Below, piece after piece: positions 1-12,500 of a stretch of 64,000 nt of DNA. The stretch is from contig NC_051436.1 of the NCBI RefSeq assembly GCF_001649575.2, positions 14,696,430-14,760,429 of the forward strand. Direction: 5' to 3'. Both the position numbers and the translations under genes were made by a program. A model generated the notes under the pieces. That model saw only the letters and a list, made by a program, of their open reading frames with translations, was not told the DNA's origin and did not search any database. The first letter of the stretch is position 1. Each line of letters opens with the position of its first letter. This DNA is from Kryptolebias marmoratus (taxonomy: Eukaryota > Chordata > Actinopteri > Cyprinodontiformes > Rivulidae).

Positions 1-352
1 ATCAAACAACACAACTTTCAGGAAATCAATTTTCTTTCTTTATTTATTTTTAATAAACTCTGTGCTCACAATTTCACATGCTCTTTTTGAAGCAATTAAT
101 TGGTTAGAGACAAACACTTTGCTGCAGAGACTTCCTGTCAGTTTCACTGCAGTTACTGTTTCAGATCTGATGTAGATTGTTGGACACTCTCAGCAGTCTT
201 TTGATTAAATGTGGTGAGGGGGTTTCGGGGGTGGAAGGGTTTGTCACACGCTTCAACCTTCTAAAGGGCCTTGGAAATCCATTATTACCCACCTCCTGAC
301 TTCAACGTTTCAACAATCTTTTCTCTGAGCTGAATAAGAAAAGTTACTTTAA

Positions 353-600
353 AGGGGGTGAATATTTATTCAGTCACTTATTTTACATTACATATTTTTA
401 TTTCAATGGCATTACTTTGTAGAAATTTGCTTTTACTCTGATACTGATGAATGTTTATTTGAACATTTTGTGTTGTTTGTTTTTGTAAAAAAGTCAAATT
501 AGTCATTGTCATTTTAATAAAAAATAATTGCCATCTTTTTGTATTTCATAAAACCATCATTTTTGTACCAAGGTGGATCAAAACAAACATAATTTTTGTT
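353..600. mobile_element. Tc1/mariner-type repeat fragment
   Basis: The run from the GGGGGTGAATATTTATTC-like start through the CACTTATTTTACATTA block matches 34205-34435 over much of its length. It has the look of the short-end repeats of abundant fish Tc1-like transposons. No transposase frame is present. The family assignment rests on recognition of the end sequence only. Confidence 0.45.
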
Positions 601-914
601 GTCTTAAAAATTTTAGAGCTTCTTTTTAAAAAAAAAGAAAGAAAGAAAGCCTCATTGAAGTGGAAACAACTCTTTCTTTGTCAGTCTTATCTTGCTCCGC
701 TTATGACGGGTCTTGTTTTATCAGATCTCATATCTCAGACCTAAATGTGGGTTTTCTTGGTGTTGTCACTCTTCGTGTCTAAAGAGACAATGTAGAGTTG
801 GCCTATCATCTTGTTCCGAAGCCCTCAAACCTAGTACTGTGTCGACAAAATGCAACAATCGCTGGTGTAGATTTTCAGTCATTCAGGACATAATCAATCT
901 AACAAAAGTTAAAA

Positions 915-1960
915 AAAAACAAAACAATTGGACTTCTGTTCTGTAGTTGTTTTGTTCTCATCCGAGGAGCTTCACTAAGTGTGGAGTTCAAGCTTTTAAA
1001 GTGAGATGTTATTTAAGCTAAGTTCACGTGCAGATTACACTCACTCTCCTTATAATAGAGGCTTGTTTAGGGCCTTTGTTTGCCTGACTCACAAGTGGGC
1101 CACGTGAATGAACGTGTTGTTTAGAATGAAACTGACTATCAGCCTTAATGCTCCATTGTAGGTTTTTGACAGCATTGGGCTAAACATCTCCTCACGAAGA
1201 CAGAAGGGAAGAAAAAGAAACAGAATCATATTAAAAAACCTCTCAAAACATGTATATCCTAACTGTGTGTTTGTCAAGTCAGAGATGAAATCTAAAAACA
1301 CCACTGAACAGAATAAGGAGAAGAACAAACACAAAAACATTGTCATCCTTTATGTTGCTGGAGTAGCTGAGAAACTTAGAAGGATTTTATTCATATACAG
1401 CGTCCCGGTACATTTCAAACCCAACAGGAGTCAGACAGAGGCTGGTCAAAACACACAAACACATCTGAGCAGAGTGGCGTCTGCAGTCAGTGCAGCGAGG
1501 AATGTCCAGAACTCCATATTAGAGAAACCAAACAGCTTCTCCCCAGACGCATGGCTCAACACAAGAGAGCAGCTCTTCAGGACAAGACTCAGTTGTTCAC
1601 CTACACCTCAAGGATAAGGGACACTCTTTCAAAAACCAAAATGTTTATATTTTGGACCGTGAAGACAAATGATTTGTGAGGGAGGTGAAGGGAGCCATTG
1701 ACATAAAATAAAAATAAGCCCAACTACACAAAGATTGATTTGGCAAAAAGAAAAAAAAAGTATGATTAGCCGGGTTGAAGAATATCCAAGTGACCATTTT
1801 AGTGTTTTTAGATATGCATGTACCAAAAGAAGAGCAACACATTTTTTTTATTATTATTTTAACAACATGAGAAAGGACAAACTTTCTTGTCTAAGCCTTT
1901 TTATCACAACTGCCAATATGTACATATTCATGAAACATTTCTCCTAATGATAATTATTGC
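915..1960 (+). mobile_element. Penelope-like element remnant with GIY-YIG endonuclease piece
   Basis: Translating about 1465-1565 gives a CSEECPELHIRETKQ-like stretch and then RRMAQHKRA, the GIY-YIG nuclease core of Penelope-like retroelements. After a frameshift near 1580 the frame reads HLHLKDKGHSFKNQN and YILDRED, then meets a stop. The second copy at 19205-19690 reads the same motifs with fewer breaks. The reverse-transcriptase part is missing, so the element is a dead 3' fragment. The GETKQ and DKGHSF signatures are characteristic of the family; the exact ends are not determinable here. Confidence 0.65.
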
Positions 1961-2554
1961 AATACCTATTTAAGCTCACCATTGAGCATAGGCACAGACT
2001 TTTGCACATAAAACAAACTATAGGTTTGCAGTAAACAGGAAATGTAACCATGATTAAAACCTGCTGTGGTCAAGCTGCTGCAGGAGTGTCAACGTGAAAA
2101 CAAACATACTGACATAGGTTTCAGATGTACTGAATATAATAAAAATAGAAAGACTGAAATTAAGATTTATTGATATAAACATGGAAATCTGTCTGAAGGA
2201 AATGACTGTAGATGTAAAATACTCCAAGCTTAACTGTTACACAAACAAGAGGTGATCAGATAAATCTACAAACTATTTGTTTTGAGAAAAAGAAGATGTA
2301 GCTGAGCATTTTATTAATTTTACATAAGAAAAAAGCAGAAAATAATTTTCAGAAAAGTCCAATTGTAATACATTCACAACTACTTAAATCTCCTTAGATG
2401 CAGAGAACACTTCCTGCAACAATAAATGCTGTTTTTTTGGTAAATATCTTTAGACCCAACACAGATCTTTTTATGTAACACAAGCTCATATGTTTCTACA
2501 GTAAAATACAAACCTTACCATGTCTAACAAAACAGCTGTAGTCAAAGTTGCTGC

Positions 2555-2735
2555 CACATTGTGTATTTAAAAAGGAAGAAAGCACAAACTGTGGTAGTCT
2601 GAAAAATGTGGGTCTTAAAATATAGCTTTTTCTTCTTCGTCATTCTGGTTAAAACAAAGCAGCAGAGGTTCTGATCATCTCTGCAGCAGCTCTGAATGTG
2701 AGGATGAAGCACACTGCAGGAGGGTTTCAGTACAT
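2555..2735 (+). pseudogene. Relic promoter and signal-peptide exon 1 of a receptor gene
   Basis: The segment matches the promoter/exon-1 block of gene B (20235-20415), including the AGGAAG and TGTGGT sites and the CTCTGAATGTGAGGATG leader. After the ATG at 2704 the middle of the exon is deleted, and the splice donor is reduced from GTGAGTACATC to CAGTACATC. It is therefore a broken first exon, the remains of another tandem receptor copy or of an alternative gene A start. Confidence 0.65.
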
Positions 2736-2935
2736 CACTTAGATTCAGTTTGCACATTAGAGAAAATGTTTTATCGTAGCGAGAATTACAGTGTCATAAG
2801 TTTGAGTTTTTTCTTTTTTTTATCAACAAAAGTCTTTGAGCAGCTAATGTCTTGGTTCAGTTTAGAGTGGAAAAAATACACATTGCATATGTATTTTTTA
2901 GTAATTCAAATAATAAACAGCAAGTTTACTCAGTT

Positions 2936-2975
2936 AGGATTGATGGAAACATGTCCTGGTTTCATTTATTTAACT
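2936..2975 (+). repeat. 40-bp direct repeat, left copy (right copy 5853-5892)
   Basis: The same 40-bp sequence, starting AGGATTGATGG and ending TTATTTAACT, occurs at 5853-5892 in the same orientation, while the sequences on both sides of it (12 bp outside, about 350 bp inside) are in inverted orientation. One copy must have flipped relative to its surroundings. Confidence 0.8.
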
Positions 2976-3323
2976 GCCCATGAGAGGACGGGCATTCACC
3001 TTAGCCTAGGCTGTCAAAATGATAGAATGACATATGTTGACATTAAACACTTGTCACATTGTTTAAAAAATAAATAAAAAAAGGTTTAGGTATAATTAAG
3101 TTGCAGAACACCAAAATGTCGTCTTCTTTTTCTTTTGGCTGTTCCCTTTTCAGGGGTTGACACAGCAATCCTCTTCCATTTACCTCTGTCTTCTGTGTCC
3201 TCTGTCCTCACTATAACTCCCTCCACGTCCTCTCTAACTGCATCCATATGTCTCCTCTTTGTCTTTTTCCTGGCAGCTGCATCTCTAACATCCTTCTACC
3301 AATATACCCATTGTCCCTCATAA
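2976..3323 (-). mobile_element. Inverted arm: 3' end of an RTE-like LINE plus flank
   Basis: Read on the - strand this is the 3' end of the RTE-like LINE found at 5560-5852, including about 150 bp of non-element flank shared with that copy. Because the flank is shared, the pair arose by inverted duplication rather than by two independent insertions. Together with 5560-5852 it brackets the two signal-peptide exons of gene A. Confidence 0.75.
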
Positions 3324-3429
3324 ATCTACATAGATCCAGACAACACTTCTAACAATAAATACTGCAACATTTAAAAAAATAATTTTTACACCTGACAGAC
3401 ATCTTCACACGAAACAAGATGTCTCTGCA

Positions 3430-3584
3430 GTGGACAGGAAATGAAAATGTCTCTGATAACTGCTGTGGTAAAAACTGCTGCTGCAGAGGGAGCTCTGTGT
3501 CAAAGGCTTGTACGTCTCCATCGTTATAGTTAAAGCAAAGTAGCTGAGTTTCTGATCAGCGCTGCAGCAGCTCTGAATGTGAGG
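3430..3584 (+). promoter_or_regulatory. Gene A proximal promoter / 5' UTR block with Ets and RUNX cores
   Basis: AGGAA (3436-3440) is an Ets/PU.1-type core and TGTGGT (3464-3469) a RUNX core. They lie 149 and 121 bp upstream of the ATG. The following CTGCAGCAGCTCTGAATGTGAGG leader is conserved in front of the genes B and relic ATGs, and in part before gene D. There is no clear TATA box. Regulatory function is inferred from conservation and position. Confidence 0.45.
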
Positions 3585-4343
3585 ATGGGACACGCTTTGC
3601 TCTGCATGATGGGGGTTTTCTGTAAGTACATCACTGACTTTCTGTTTGTAGATTAAAGAAAATAATTATAAATGATGAGAACTGCAGTGGATCACTGCTC
3701 TAAACTGTTTCTATCTATTAAAACAGTTTGTGAGCTTGAAAAGAGTAAATTATGTAAGCAAAAATAATTGTTTAAGCAGATTTGTTTTCAGTGAAGAAAA
3801 ATGCATGCATATGTGTGTGTGTGTGTGTGTGTGGGGGGGGGGATTTTAGTTTTATTCAAAATCTTACACTTTTCCAGCTGAGAGTCCAACAACATAACAC
3901 GTTGGACGAAACGTCTCTTCCTCCTTTTGTTGTTCAAAAAATCAGCAAGTAACCACTTGCACATTAGTTAACCATTGTTCACTTTAATTTCCCTAAGGTT
4001 CTCAAAATATTCTTCTCTGCACTTTTATTTAGTTTCAATCTGGAGCCAAAATTGTCATTTGCTTGAACCACTGATGTTTTCAGTTACTCATGTATTTATC
4101 TTTACACAGGTCAGATGGTTGAATAGCTTGTTATTCAACTTTTAAAATATTTAAATTAAATTTTCTTCTGAGTACCTCTAGGGATCCTGAGTACCACAGG
4201 TGGTATTTGAACCACAGTTTGAGAACCACAGTGTTGGCCTATTGCGAGTTTAGTTTTGTCTTTTCTGTCAGTTTGATAAAATCTGAAAAATGTTTTCTTC
4301 TTCCTTGTAGTGCTCAGTACACTCTTCTATGGACATGTTGATG
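3585..4343 (+). CDS. Gene A signal-peptide exons 1 and 2
   Basis: Exon 1 is 3585-3621 (37 nt, donor GTAAGT) and exon 2 is 4311-4343 (33 nt, acceptor TTGTAG, donor GTAAGA). The junction completes a Leu codon. The result is a 23-residue hydrophobic leader that splits as in mammalian Fc receptors. The start ATG is the one conserved after CTGAATGTGAGG in genes B and D. Confidence 0.8.
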
Positions 4344-7300
4344 GTAAGATACTGTTTTTGTCATTTATAACAGGTTGTGTTCTCACTTGAGATGAATGGT
4401 AGGTGTACAAATAACTAAGTGAGAAGTGTGTTGGTGCCAATCTTTAAGAACAAGGGTGATGTACAGAGTTGTAGCAACTACAGTGGAATTAATCTGATGA
4501 GCCACACAATGAAGATCTGGGAGAGCGTTGTGGAAGCTAGACTTAGACAAGAGGTGACTATATTTGAGCAGCAGTATGGTTTTATGCCAAGAAAGAGCAC
4601 CACAGATGCCATCTTTGCTTTGAAGATGCTGATGGAGAAGTACAGAGAGGGTCAGAAAGAACTTCATTGTGTCTTTGTGGATTTAGAAAAAGCATAAGAC
4701 AGGGTGCTGAGGGAGGAGCTGTGGTGTTGTATGAGGACATCTGGAGTGGCAGAGAAATATGTTAGACTGGTACAGGACATGTATGAGGACATCAGGACAT
4801 GTATGAAGACAGCAGGACATGTATGAAGACAGCAGGACATGTATGAAGACAGCAGGACATGTATGAGGACATCAGGACAGTGGTGAGGTGTGCTGCAGGA
4901 GTGACCGATAGCTTCAACCTGGAGGTGGGAGTCCATCAAGGATCGACTCTGAGCCCCTTCTTGTTTGCTCTGGTGATGGACAGACTAACAGATGAGGTCA
5001 GGCAGGAATCCTCCGTGGACTATGATGTTTGCAGATGACATTGTGATCTGTGGTGAGGACAGGTAACAGGTGGAAGAGAATCTGGAGAGGTGGAGGGATG
5101 CACTTGAAAGACGAGGGATGAAAGTCAGCTGTAAATGTGTGTGAATGAGAGGGAGGCAGGTGGAACAGTGAGGCTACAAGGAGGTCAGAGGTCACAGAGG
5201 TGCAGGACTTCAAGGACTTTGGGTCCACTGTCCAGGAAAATGGGGAGTGTGATAAGGAGGTAAAGAAGANNNNNNNNNNNNNNNNNNNNNNNNNNNNNNN
5301 NNNNNNNNNNNNNNNNNNNNNNNNNNNNNNNGTTTGGAGACAAAAAGACAGGAGACAGAACTGGAAGTGGCAGAGCTGAAGATGTTGAGGTTCTCCTTGG
5401 GAGGGACAAGGATGGACAGGATTAGGAATGAGGTCATCAGAGGTAGAGCACAGGTTGAAGGACTGGGAGATAAAGTTAGAGACCAGACTGAGATGGTTTG
5501 GACATGTCCAGAGGAGGGACAGTGGGTATATTGGTAGAAGGATGTTAGAGACGCAGCTGCCATGAAAAAGACAAAGAGGAGACATATGGATGCAGTTAGA
5601 GAGGACGTGGAGGGAGTTATAGTGAGGACAGAAGACAGAGTTAGATGGAGGAGGATGACTCGCTGTGGTGACCCCTGAAAAGGGAACAGCTGAAAGAAAA
5701 AGAAGATGACATTTTGGTGTTCTGCAGTTTAATTATAACTAAATATTTTCTTATTTATTTTTTAAACAATGTGACAAGTGTTTAATGTCAACATATATCA
5801 TTCTATCATTTTGACAGCCTAGGCTAAGGTGAATGCCCGTCCTCTCATGGGCAGGATTGATGGAAACATGTCCTGGTTTCATTTATTTAACTAACTGAGT
5901 AAAGTTTCTGTGAGCAGGTTCCATTAAACCCTTTGTGATCCTGAAACAAAACTGGCCTCAGATATTCAGAGGTGAGACAGTCACACTCAGCTGTCAGATC
6001 CAGGGAGGAGGAGAAACTCAGTGGACGTATGTATGGAGACAAAACTGGTTAAAAATTCCTCCAACATCCAGTGAATACAGGATCAACAAAGTTACTGAGT
6101 CCCACAGTGGAGAATACAGATGTCGAGGTAGAACTAATTATCTCTCAACACAGTGGAGTGATGCCATCAAACTGACAGTGACACGTGAGTTAAACTGTTT
6201 TTCATTCATGTTTCTTTAAAAATGACATATTTGATACTTTTCTCTGAACTCTCTAAACAGAACATCAGAAAACATTCCTCCAGTTTTCTTCAGGAAGTTT
6301 AATATGAAAGTTTTTGTATGAAAACAAAACAACTGACACCAACTGTTAAAATAAAATAAATAAAATAAAACTTGTTTGTTAACAATGATCAATATCTCTA
6401 AATTAGGAATCCTAAATGAAATCTGTGCTTCTGATCAGACAGTCTGTTGTGTCTCAGACCGGGTTTCTATTTTCTGTTCAGTTCTTGAAGCTAAATGACT
6501 CGGTGAATGTGATCATTGAAACGTGTTGAAGTAAAATCTAATTCTACACAAAAGTCAAAAGAGGAGCAGCTGAGCAGAAACTAACAGGACATGTTTCTGT
6601 GAGAAACTTCCATTTTCCTGAAGTGAAGCAGAGTTTGTTCTTATCAGCACTAAAGGAGAAAGTTAGACAGCTGTTAGAGAAACAAAATCATTGTGTTGAA
6701 GTCAGCAAGTCAAATCCTAAAAACTATCTTCTATGTGAAAGCACCAGAATGTTCTTGATTTAAAACCCCACACAGATCCTCAGTTTAGGGTGTGTGTTTA
6801 TTAATCAGTGCTGAGTTAGATCCTTGTTAGGTGGGAACACTAAGTATGTAAGAAGTGAGGACAAAGTTTGGATTTTGACTGTTTGTCATGAAAACCTCCA
6901 TCCTATATGTCCAGTAATGTTTGTAAGTTTCTCTACTGACAGGAATTGTCAGCAGAGGCTGAATCGAGGCTTTTTATTTATTTAACTGCACTTTACAGAA
7001 AACAAGAACTGTTCACTGAAAAATTCACATTTTAATGATGAACTTGTTTCTGTTTGTTCTTTAAACTCTACAGCAGATGAACCCAGAGCCTCAGTGAGAG
7101 CAGATAAAACAATCATACCAGCAGGAGGCAGAATAACACTGAGCTGCTCTGTGGACACATCTGATGGTTGGAGCTTTGACTGGTTCAGACAGGAGTCCAA
7201 ATCTTCTTATTTCAGAAAATACATGACATCAGGAAAAGTCTTCAACATCTCAGAGGGAGGTCTGTACAGCTGCAGAGGAGGAAGAGGAGATCCAGTTTTC

Positions 7301-9553
7301 TACACAGAAATCAGCAATGAAGTCACCATTCAGAAAACTGGTGAGTTTTCTTTCGGGTTGTTTTTTCTGTAAAAATATGAAATGATCTTTAAACTTTTAA
7401 TCAGTTTGTCAGTTATGTTGAAAATACATTTATTTTTACCAACAAAATTAAACACATTGAGAAATGCAGGTTTGCATAATAAGAACAGATCCAGGAGCAG
7501 TAGATGTCCCTTTTTATTCTGAACTAGAAATAGTTTTCTTCCTGCTTCTCAGTCTGCTGTTTAAACCCAAAACAGATGATCTGTCAGTAGTCAATAGAAA
7601 CCTTATTTAATCCAACTTTTTACCTGTTTGAGCCAAACTGTTTTTATTGATTAGTTCAAATTAAAATTTAAAATTTAAATTTAACTGAGACGTCTTACTG
7701 TAAAATATCTCTATTTAGTTCAACTCTTTCAAACTGAGGGTGTTTCCATGTTTAACAATCCATTCCTTTTTATTATAAATATATTTTAGTTCATTTTACA
7801 TTCTAAATATCAGTGAGTCTCTTGAATTAATCTAATTAAAAAAATAACACACATTTCCTTTTTTTTTCATTTAGCAGGTGAAATTTACACTTGAAGAAAA
7901 TAAATGATTTTCATCCCAGACAGCAGGAAATAATTTTAGGAATATTTTGTTTTTATTAAACTTCTAACCAGATATGTGTTTATTTAAACAGTTTCCAATA
8001 AAGCCTCTCTGACACTGCAACCCAACCAGCCTCAGATATACAGAGGTGAGAGAGTCACTGTCACATGTCAGATCCAGGGAGGAGGAACTCAGTGGACGCA
8101 TGAATGGAGATCATCTGCAGGAAATAAACCTCCAACAAGCAGAGAATACAGGATCTTCAGATCTACTGAGTCTGACAGTGGAGAATACAGCTGCAGAGGA
8201 ACAAGTGGTTTTGACTTCACAGAGTGGAGTGATGTTGTTACATTAACTGTATGTAAGTTGATCATCTTTATCTACAGTACACATCAAAATATAGATTTTA
8301 GACTTTTAGTTGTTTCATCTACACCAGAAAAACATGTTTTCTAACAACATTGTTGTTGTTTTTATGCTGCTCAGCAAAACATGTTTAGTTTTTATTTTGA
8401 TAAGAAATGGACTGAAAATAGTTTTTATTGCTGAACACAATTATTGATGTCAAATATCCAAGGCGAGTGTGCAATCAAAGATTAGTTTATTGGGCAGCTG
8501 GCAGGTCGTCTGGTCAGGCCTGTTGGGGCAACAGGATGGTGAGATTCAGAGCCAGGTGAACCTTGGATGAGTATGAATAGAGTGGATTTACTGACTGAGG
8601 CTGAGCCGCAGGTGAGTTGGCAGGAGTTTGAGTCCAGTGAGAGATGTGCCGGTGAGTGCAACCAGAACCAGGTTTGTTCTGGTATTTACAGGATCCCAGA
8701 CAGCGCTCAGGTGTAATCCAGATCTGGGTGAGTGCAAGTATTTACAGGTGCCAGACAAGAGAATAAAGAGGACGTCAGGAGATCAGCTAAAGGTTTGGGT
8801 TGTGCAGGTGCAGGTGCACGGGAGGACCACAAGAGGAGAGACCAGAATAGGCTTTGAACCAGCAACAACCAGAGAACAGGAGACGCCTTAAATACTGGAG
8901 CCAAATGAGAGGGAGATGAGCTGAAGCTGAGTCAATCAGTCACCACCCGAGAAGGGCGGAGACTGAATGCCAATGCCACATTTGGATCTTATGTCAGATA
9001 ATGAAAAATTTATATCTAAGAGAAGCTGACATTTCTGAACACAGATCTGCTGTCAGGAAGAGTTTTTTAGAAATTTGGATTCCTCTGATGTTAAACTTGA
9101 TAAAAATCACTAAAACAAACTTATAATAGTGTGTTTCAGTGTTTACCACTAAATGCTTTCTGATACAAAGTTGTTGAGTGAAAACAAATTTATTTACCAA
9201 GTTATTAAGTTTTTTTTAACAGTGTTGAATGTAAAAGGTTAGATTAATACTTTTCAGTGGAATCAAAGACTCATCAGAATGTATGCAATTTGAACTAAGT
9301 GCTTTTATCACACCAACATTTTCTAACTATAAAACAATTTATATTTCATTTACATTAATGAACTAAAAATTATTTAATTTGCTTCTTGATAGAGTCAATG
9401 ATAAAACATTTTCAACATTTGAAGAGAAATAGGTTTCAGGTCATAAAGAGTAGATGTGTATCCCTCCCTAACCACCTAACCAACAAACCCCCCCNNNNNN
9501 NNNNNNNNNNNNNNNNNNNNNNNNNCACACCCCCCCCCCCCCCACACCCCCCC

Positions 9554-9584
<31 letters not shown>

Positions 9585-12500
9585 ACACACACACAGACAT
9601 CTGTAGCCTGGAGGTTACAGAACCATCTTGGGACCTGCAGGTTATTGCTTCTCCTCTCTGACCTGCAGTAAAATTGTAGGCTGAGGCAGTGATGATGAGC
9701 ACTGACCCACTCCAATCTTCATCATGACTGAGGTGGTCTTGAGCTCTGGACCCCCAGTTGTTCTCCAGATGTTGTAACTCCAGCTGTCCACTGCTTTGGA
9801 TGTCTGCTGATGTTTGCTTAATCACTCAATACTTGAAGGATTTGCAGATGGATTAAATATAGACATCAGATTCTTCTGTATGTAAAAAGCCTCCTAGCTA
9901 ATAAAATGTTTAAATGTTAATGTTTGATTCTGAGTACTTTTTGTTCAACAGATAAACTCTCTGTGTCTCCATCATGGCTGAGTCCTGGAGCCTCAGTGAC
10001 TCTGAGCTGTGAGGTTAAACCTCCATCTGCAGGATGGAGGTTCTTCTGGTATAAAGCTGTTCCCAAACCATCCAGCAGCTTCTACAGCTATGAGCTGCTG
10101 CCTGGAAGCTCCAACGGGACACAACAGAACTCCTACATCATTCATGGACAGAAACACACAGCAGGATATGTGTGCAGAGGAAGAGGAGAACCAGAGTTTT
10201 ACTCTAATTACATTAAACCAAGTTTTGTTTGGTCTGAAGGTCAGTTTCCTGCAGGTTAGTTGTACAACAGCTGTCTGTATCATCTGCGACTGAAACATCT
10301 GGATGGTTTGAAGATATAAATTACAGTTTGATCAGCTTGTGGAAATGTCTGTACTTACATTCAGCTCTGATCTAATAAATGAAAGAAATTATTATTTAAA
10401 GAGACATTTTTCTGTGCTTAATCAAAATCTTTTTTTTTCCCCCTCAGCTTTTCCTCCAGCAGCGTCTCTCAGAGTGAATCCTGACAGAGTTCAACACTTC
10501 AGATCTCAGTCTGTCTCACTGAGCTGTGAAGGAAACTCTATTGAGTGGAAATTGAAGAGGTTTACAGAAACACATCACCTGTCTGACTTTAACTGCTCCT
10601 CCTGGGGAACAATGACTGGATCCTCATGTACCATAAAGCTTTACTGGTTTGATAGTGGAGTGTTCTGGTGTGAGTCTGGATCAGGAGAGTTCAGCAATGC
10701 AGTCAACATCACTGTACAGGGTATGTTATCACTTCTTATAGTTTACTTTAACTTTGAATATTACAGTGAATTAGACCTATGAATGACCCCGACCTGTGGA
10801 ATAAACAGACAGAGGAGCAACAAGGATCGCAGCTTCAACACAGCTGGGTTTTCTTACCACAGCCTGGCTCAACAAAAGCCTAAAACTTCACTAAAAGTTA
10901 ACAAGTACTATGACAATGGTTTGATGTTACTTTAGCTCAGACTTTCTGCTTTAGTCTCTGTGATTGTTCACATGAAAAGGGGGCATTTCCGGTGTCATCT
11001 GACACATAATATGCTTATAATGCTTAAAATACATCAGTCAAACAAACAAAGTTACAAGAAAAAAAAAGAATTTTCTTCACTTTATTCATGAAGTACAGAA
11101 AGTTGTCTTAGTGGAAAGTGAAGAATAAAACTTTGCTGCTTTTTATCTGCAGACGTTCGAGCCTATTTTGTGTTACTAAGGTGATTTAGTGTAGATGTAG
11201 CCACCAAGTGGTAAAATGAAATAAGCCAAAAACGCCACCTAGTCAACTAGGAATAAAACACAATTTTTTTTTCTTATGTACTTTGTTTCTATTACAGTTA
11301 CAACAGTCTGCACATTATAGAACATAGGACATAACAGAAAAGAAAAATATAAACCTTAAACCTAATAAACAATTGACAAAAACAGAACTGAAAGAAAAGA
11401 AAAAATAAATAAAATAAGATAAGAAACATGAATAAAATTTGCTATACTTCTGTTCTGTTTTTACTATTCTTAGTGATACTGATACCCAGGTATGTTACAG
11501 CAGTGGTTCCCAAAGATTTTCTTCTGGGTACCCCTATGGATTATAATGAACTGCTCCTCTTCTGATGTGCTGAAGTCGGCAGGTGGTGTTGCACTGAAGG
11601 GATCATGGATCCAGTTATATTCTTTGGAATCCTGCACCAGGAAATATTTCAGGAAATGTTTCTGAAGGGCAGAGATGTGTGCTTTCATGCATGAGATCAC
11701 TCTGTTCTGCAGCTTGTTGCCTTCAGTGAAGGATTTTAAGTTCTTAAATGAGTCCACATTTCCATCTTTCACCCGCTGCCCCCACATCTCTATAGTTTTC
11801 TGATAAATGATGTGACTTTATCTGCCAGATGTGGAAGGTGTGTGTTTGAGCCCTGCAAATTCAGTCCACTGAGTTTCAGAAACATGTCACTGAGACATGC
11901 AAGTTTCATGAGGAACTTCTTACAGTTAAATTTGTGGGAAGGTCATTGCGTTCCTCCTCCAAAAAGATGTGGCTCTCATCTCGCAGTTCAAAGACCCTGG
12001 ACAGCACCTTCCCACGCGACAGCCATCTGGACTCGCTGTGAAATAGAACAGCTGTGTGGTCGGAGCCCATTTCCTCGCACAGTGCCGAAAAAATCCAGGC
12101 TTTGACAGGTCGTGTTTTAATGTAGTTGACTGTGGCGATGACGTCGTTCATTACTTCATTCAGCTCGGGACTCAGCTGTTTAGATGCCAGTGCTTCGCTG
12201 TGTATCATGCAGTATGTCCACTGCACATTGGGGGAGACGCGCTTAATAAGCGCTTGCAGACCCAGCCATGGCTTGTGCGCCGTCTGTGCAGATCCCCACA
12301 CAGTTCTCCCATTTCAGATCGGCCTCTTCCATGTAAGTCAATGATTTTAAAGAGTTCTTCTGCAGTGGCTCTGCCAGGAATTTGTTTGCAGAAAAGCAAT
12401 TTCTCCTTCATATCATTTCCATCCATGAATCTGACATAAGTTTTCAGCAAGCAGTCTTTGTTACTGTCAGTGGCTTCATCGATCTGGAGCGCAAAGAGGC

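Larger units (their letters stand above)
1..2760. repeat. Duplicated upstream segment, copy 1
   Basis: This stretch is collinear with 18481-20455: the first 250 bases, the Penelope-like remnant near 1430-1720 and the promoter/exon-1 block near 2555-2735 all recur there in the same order and orientation. The differences are substitutions and indels; the segment 1090-1340, for example, is absent from the second copy. It lies directly upstream of receptor gene A as the other copy lies upstream of gene B, so it marks the unit of tandem gene duplication. I see no intact gene in it; the short ORFs are not supported. Confidence 0.8.

Noticed and set aside
7..2400. Short ORFs of 60-116 codons on both strands in the first 2.4 kb as genes
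   Set aside because: They lack family motifs and splice context, and the region is a duplicated repeat-bearing segment; the same frames are not kept in the second copy at 18481-20455.
8046..8246. 66-codon + strand ORF as a gene
   Set aside because: It is a shadow in another phase of the Ig exon 7992-8252, whose correct frame has the Cys-Trp-Cys core.
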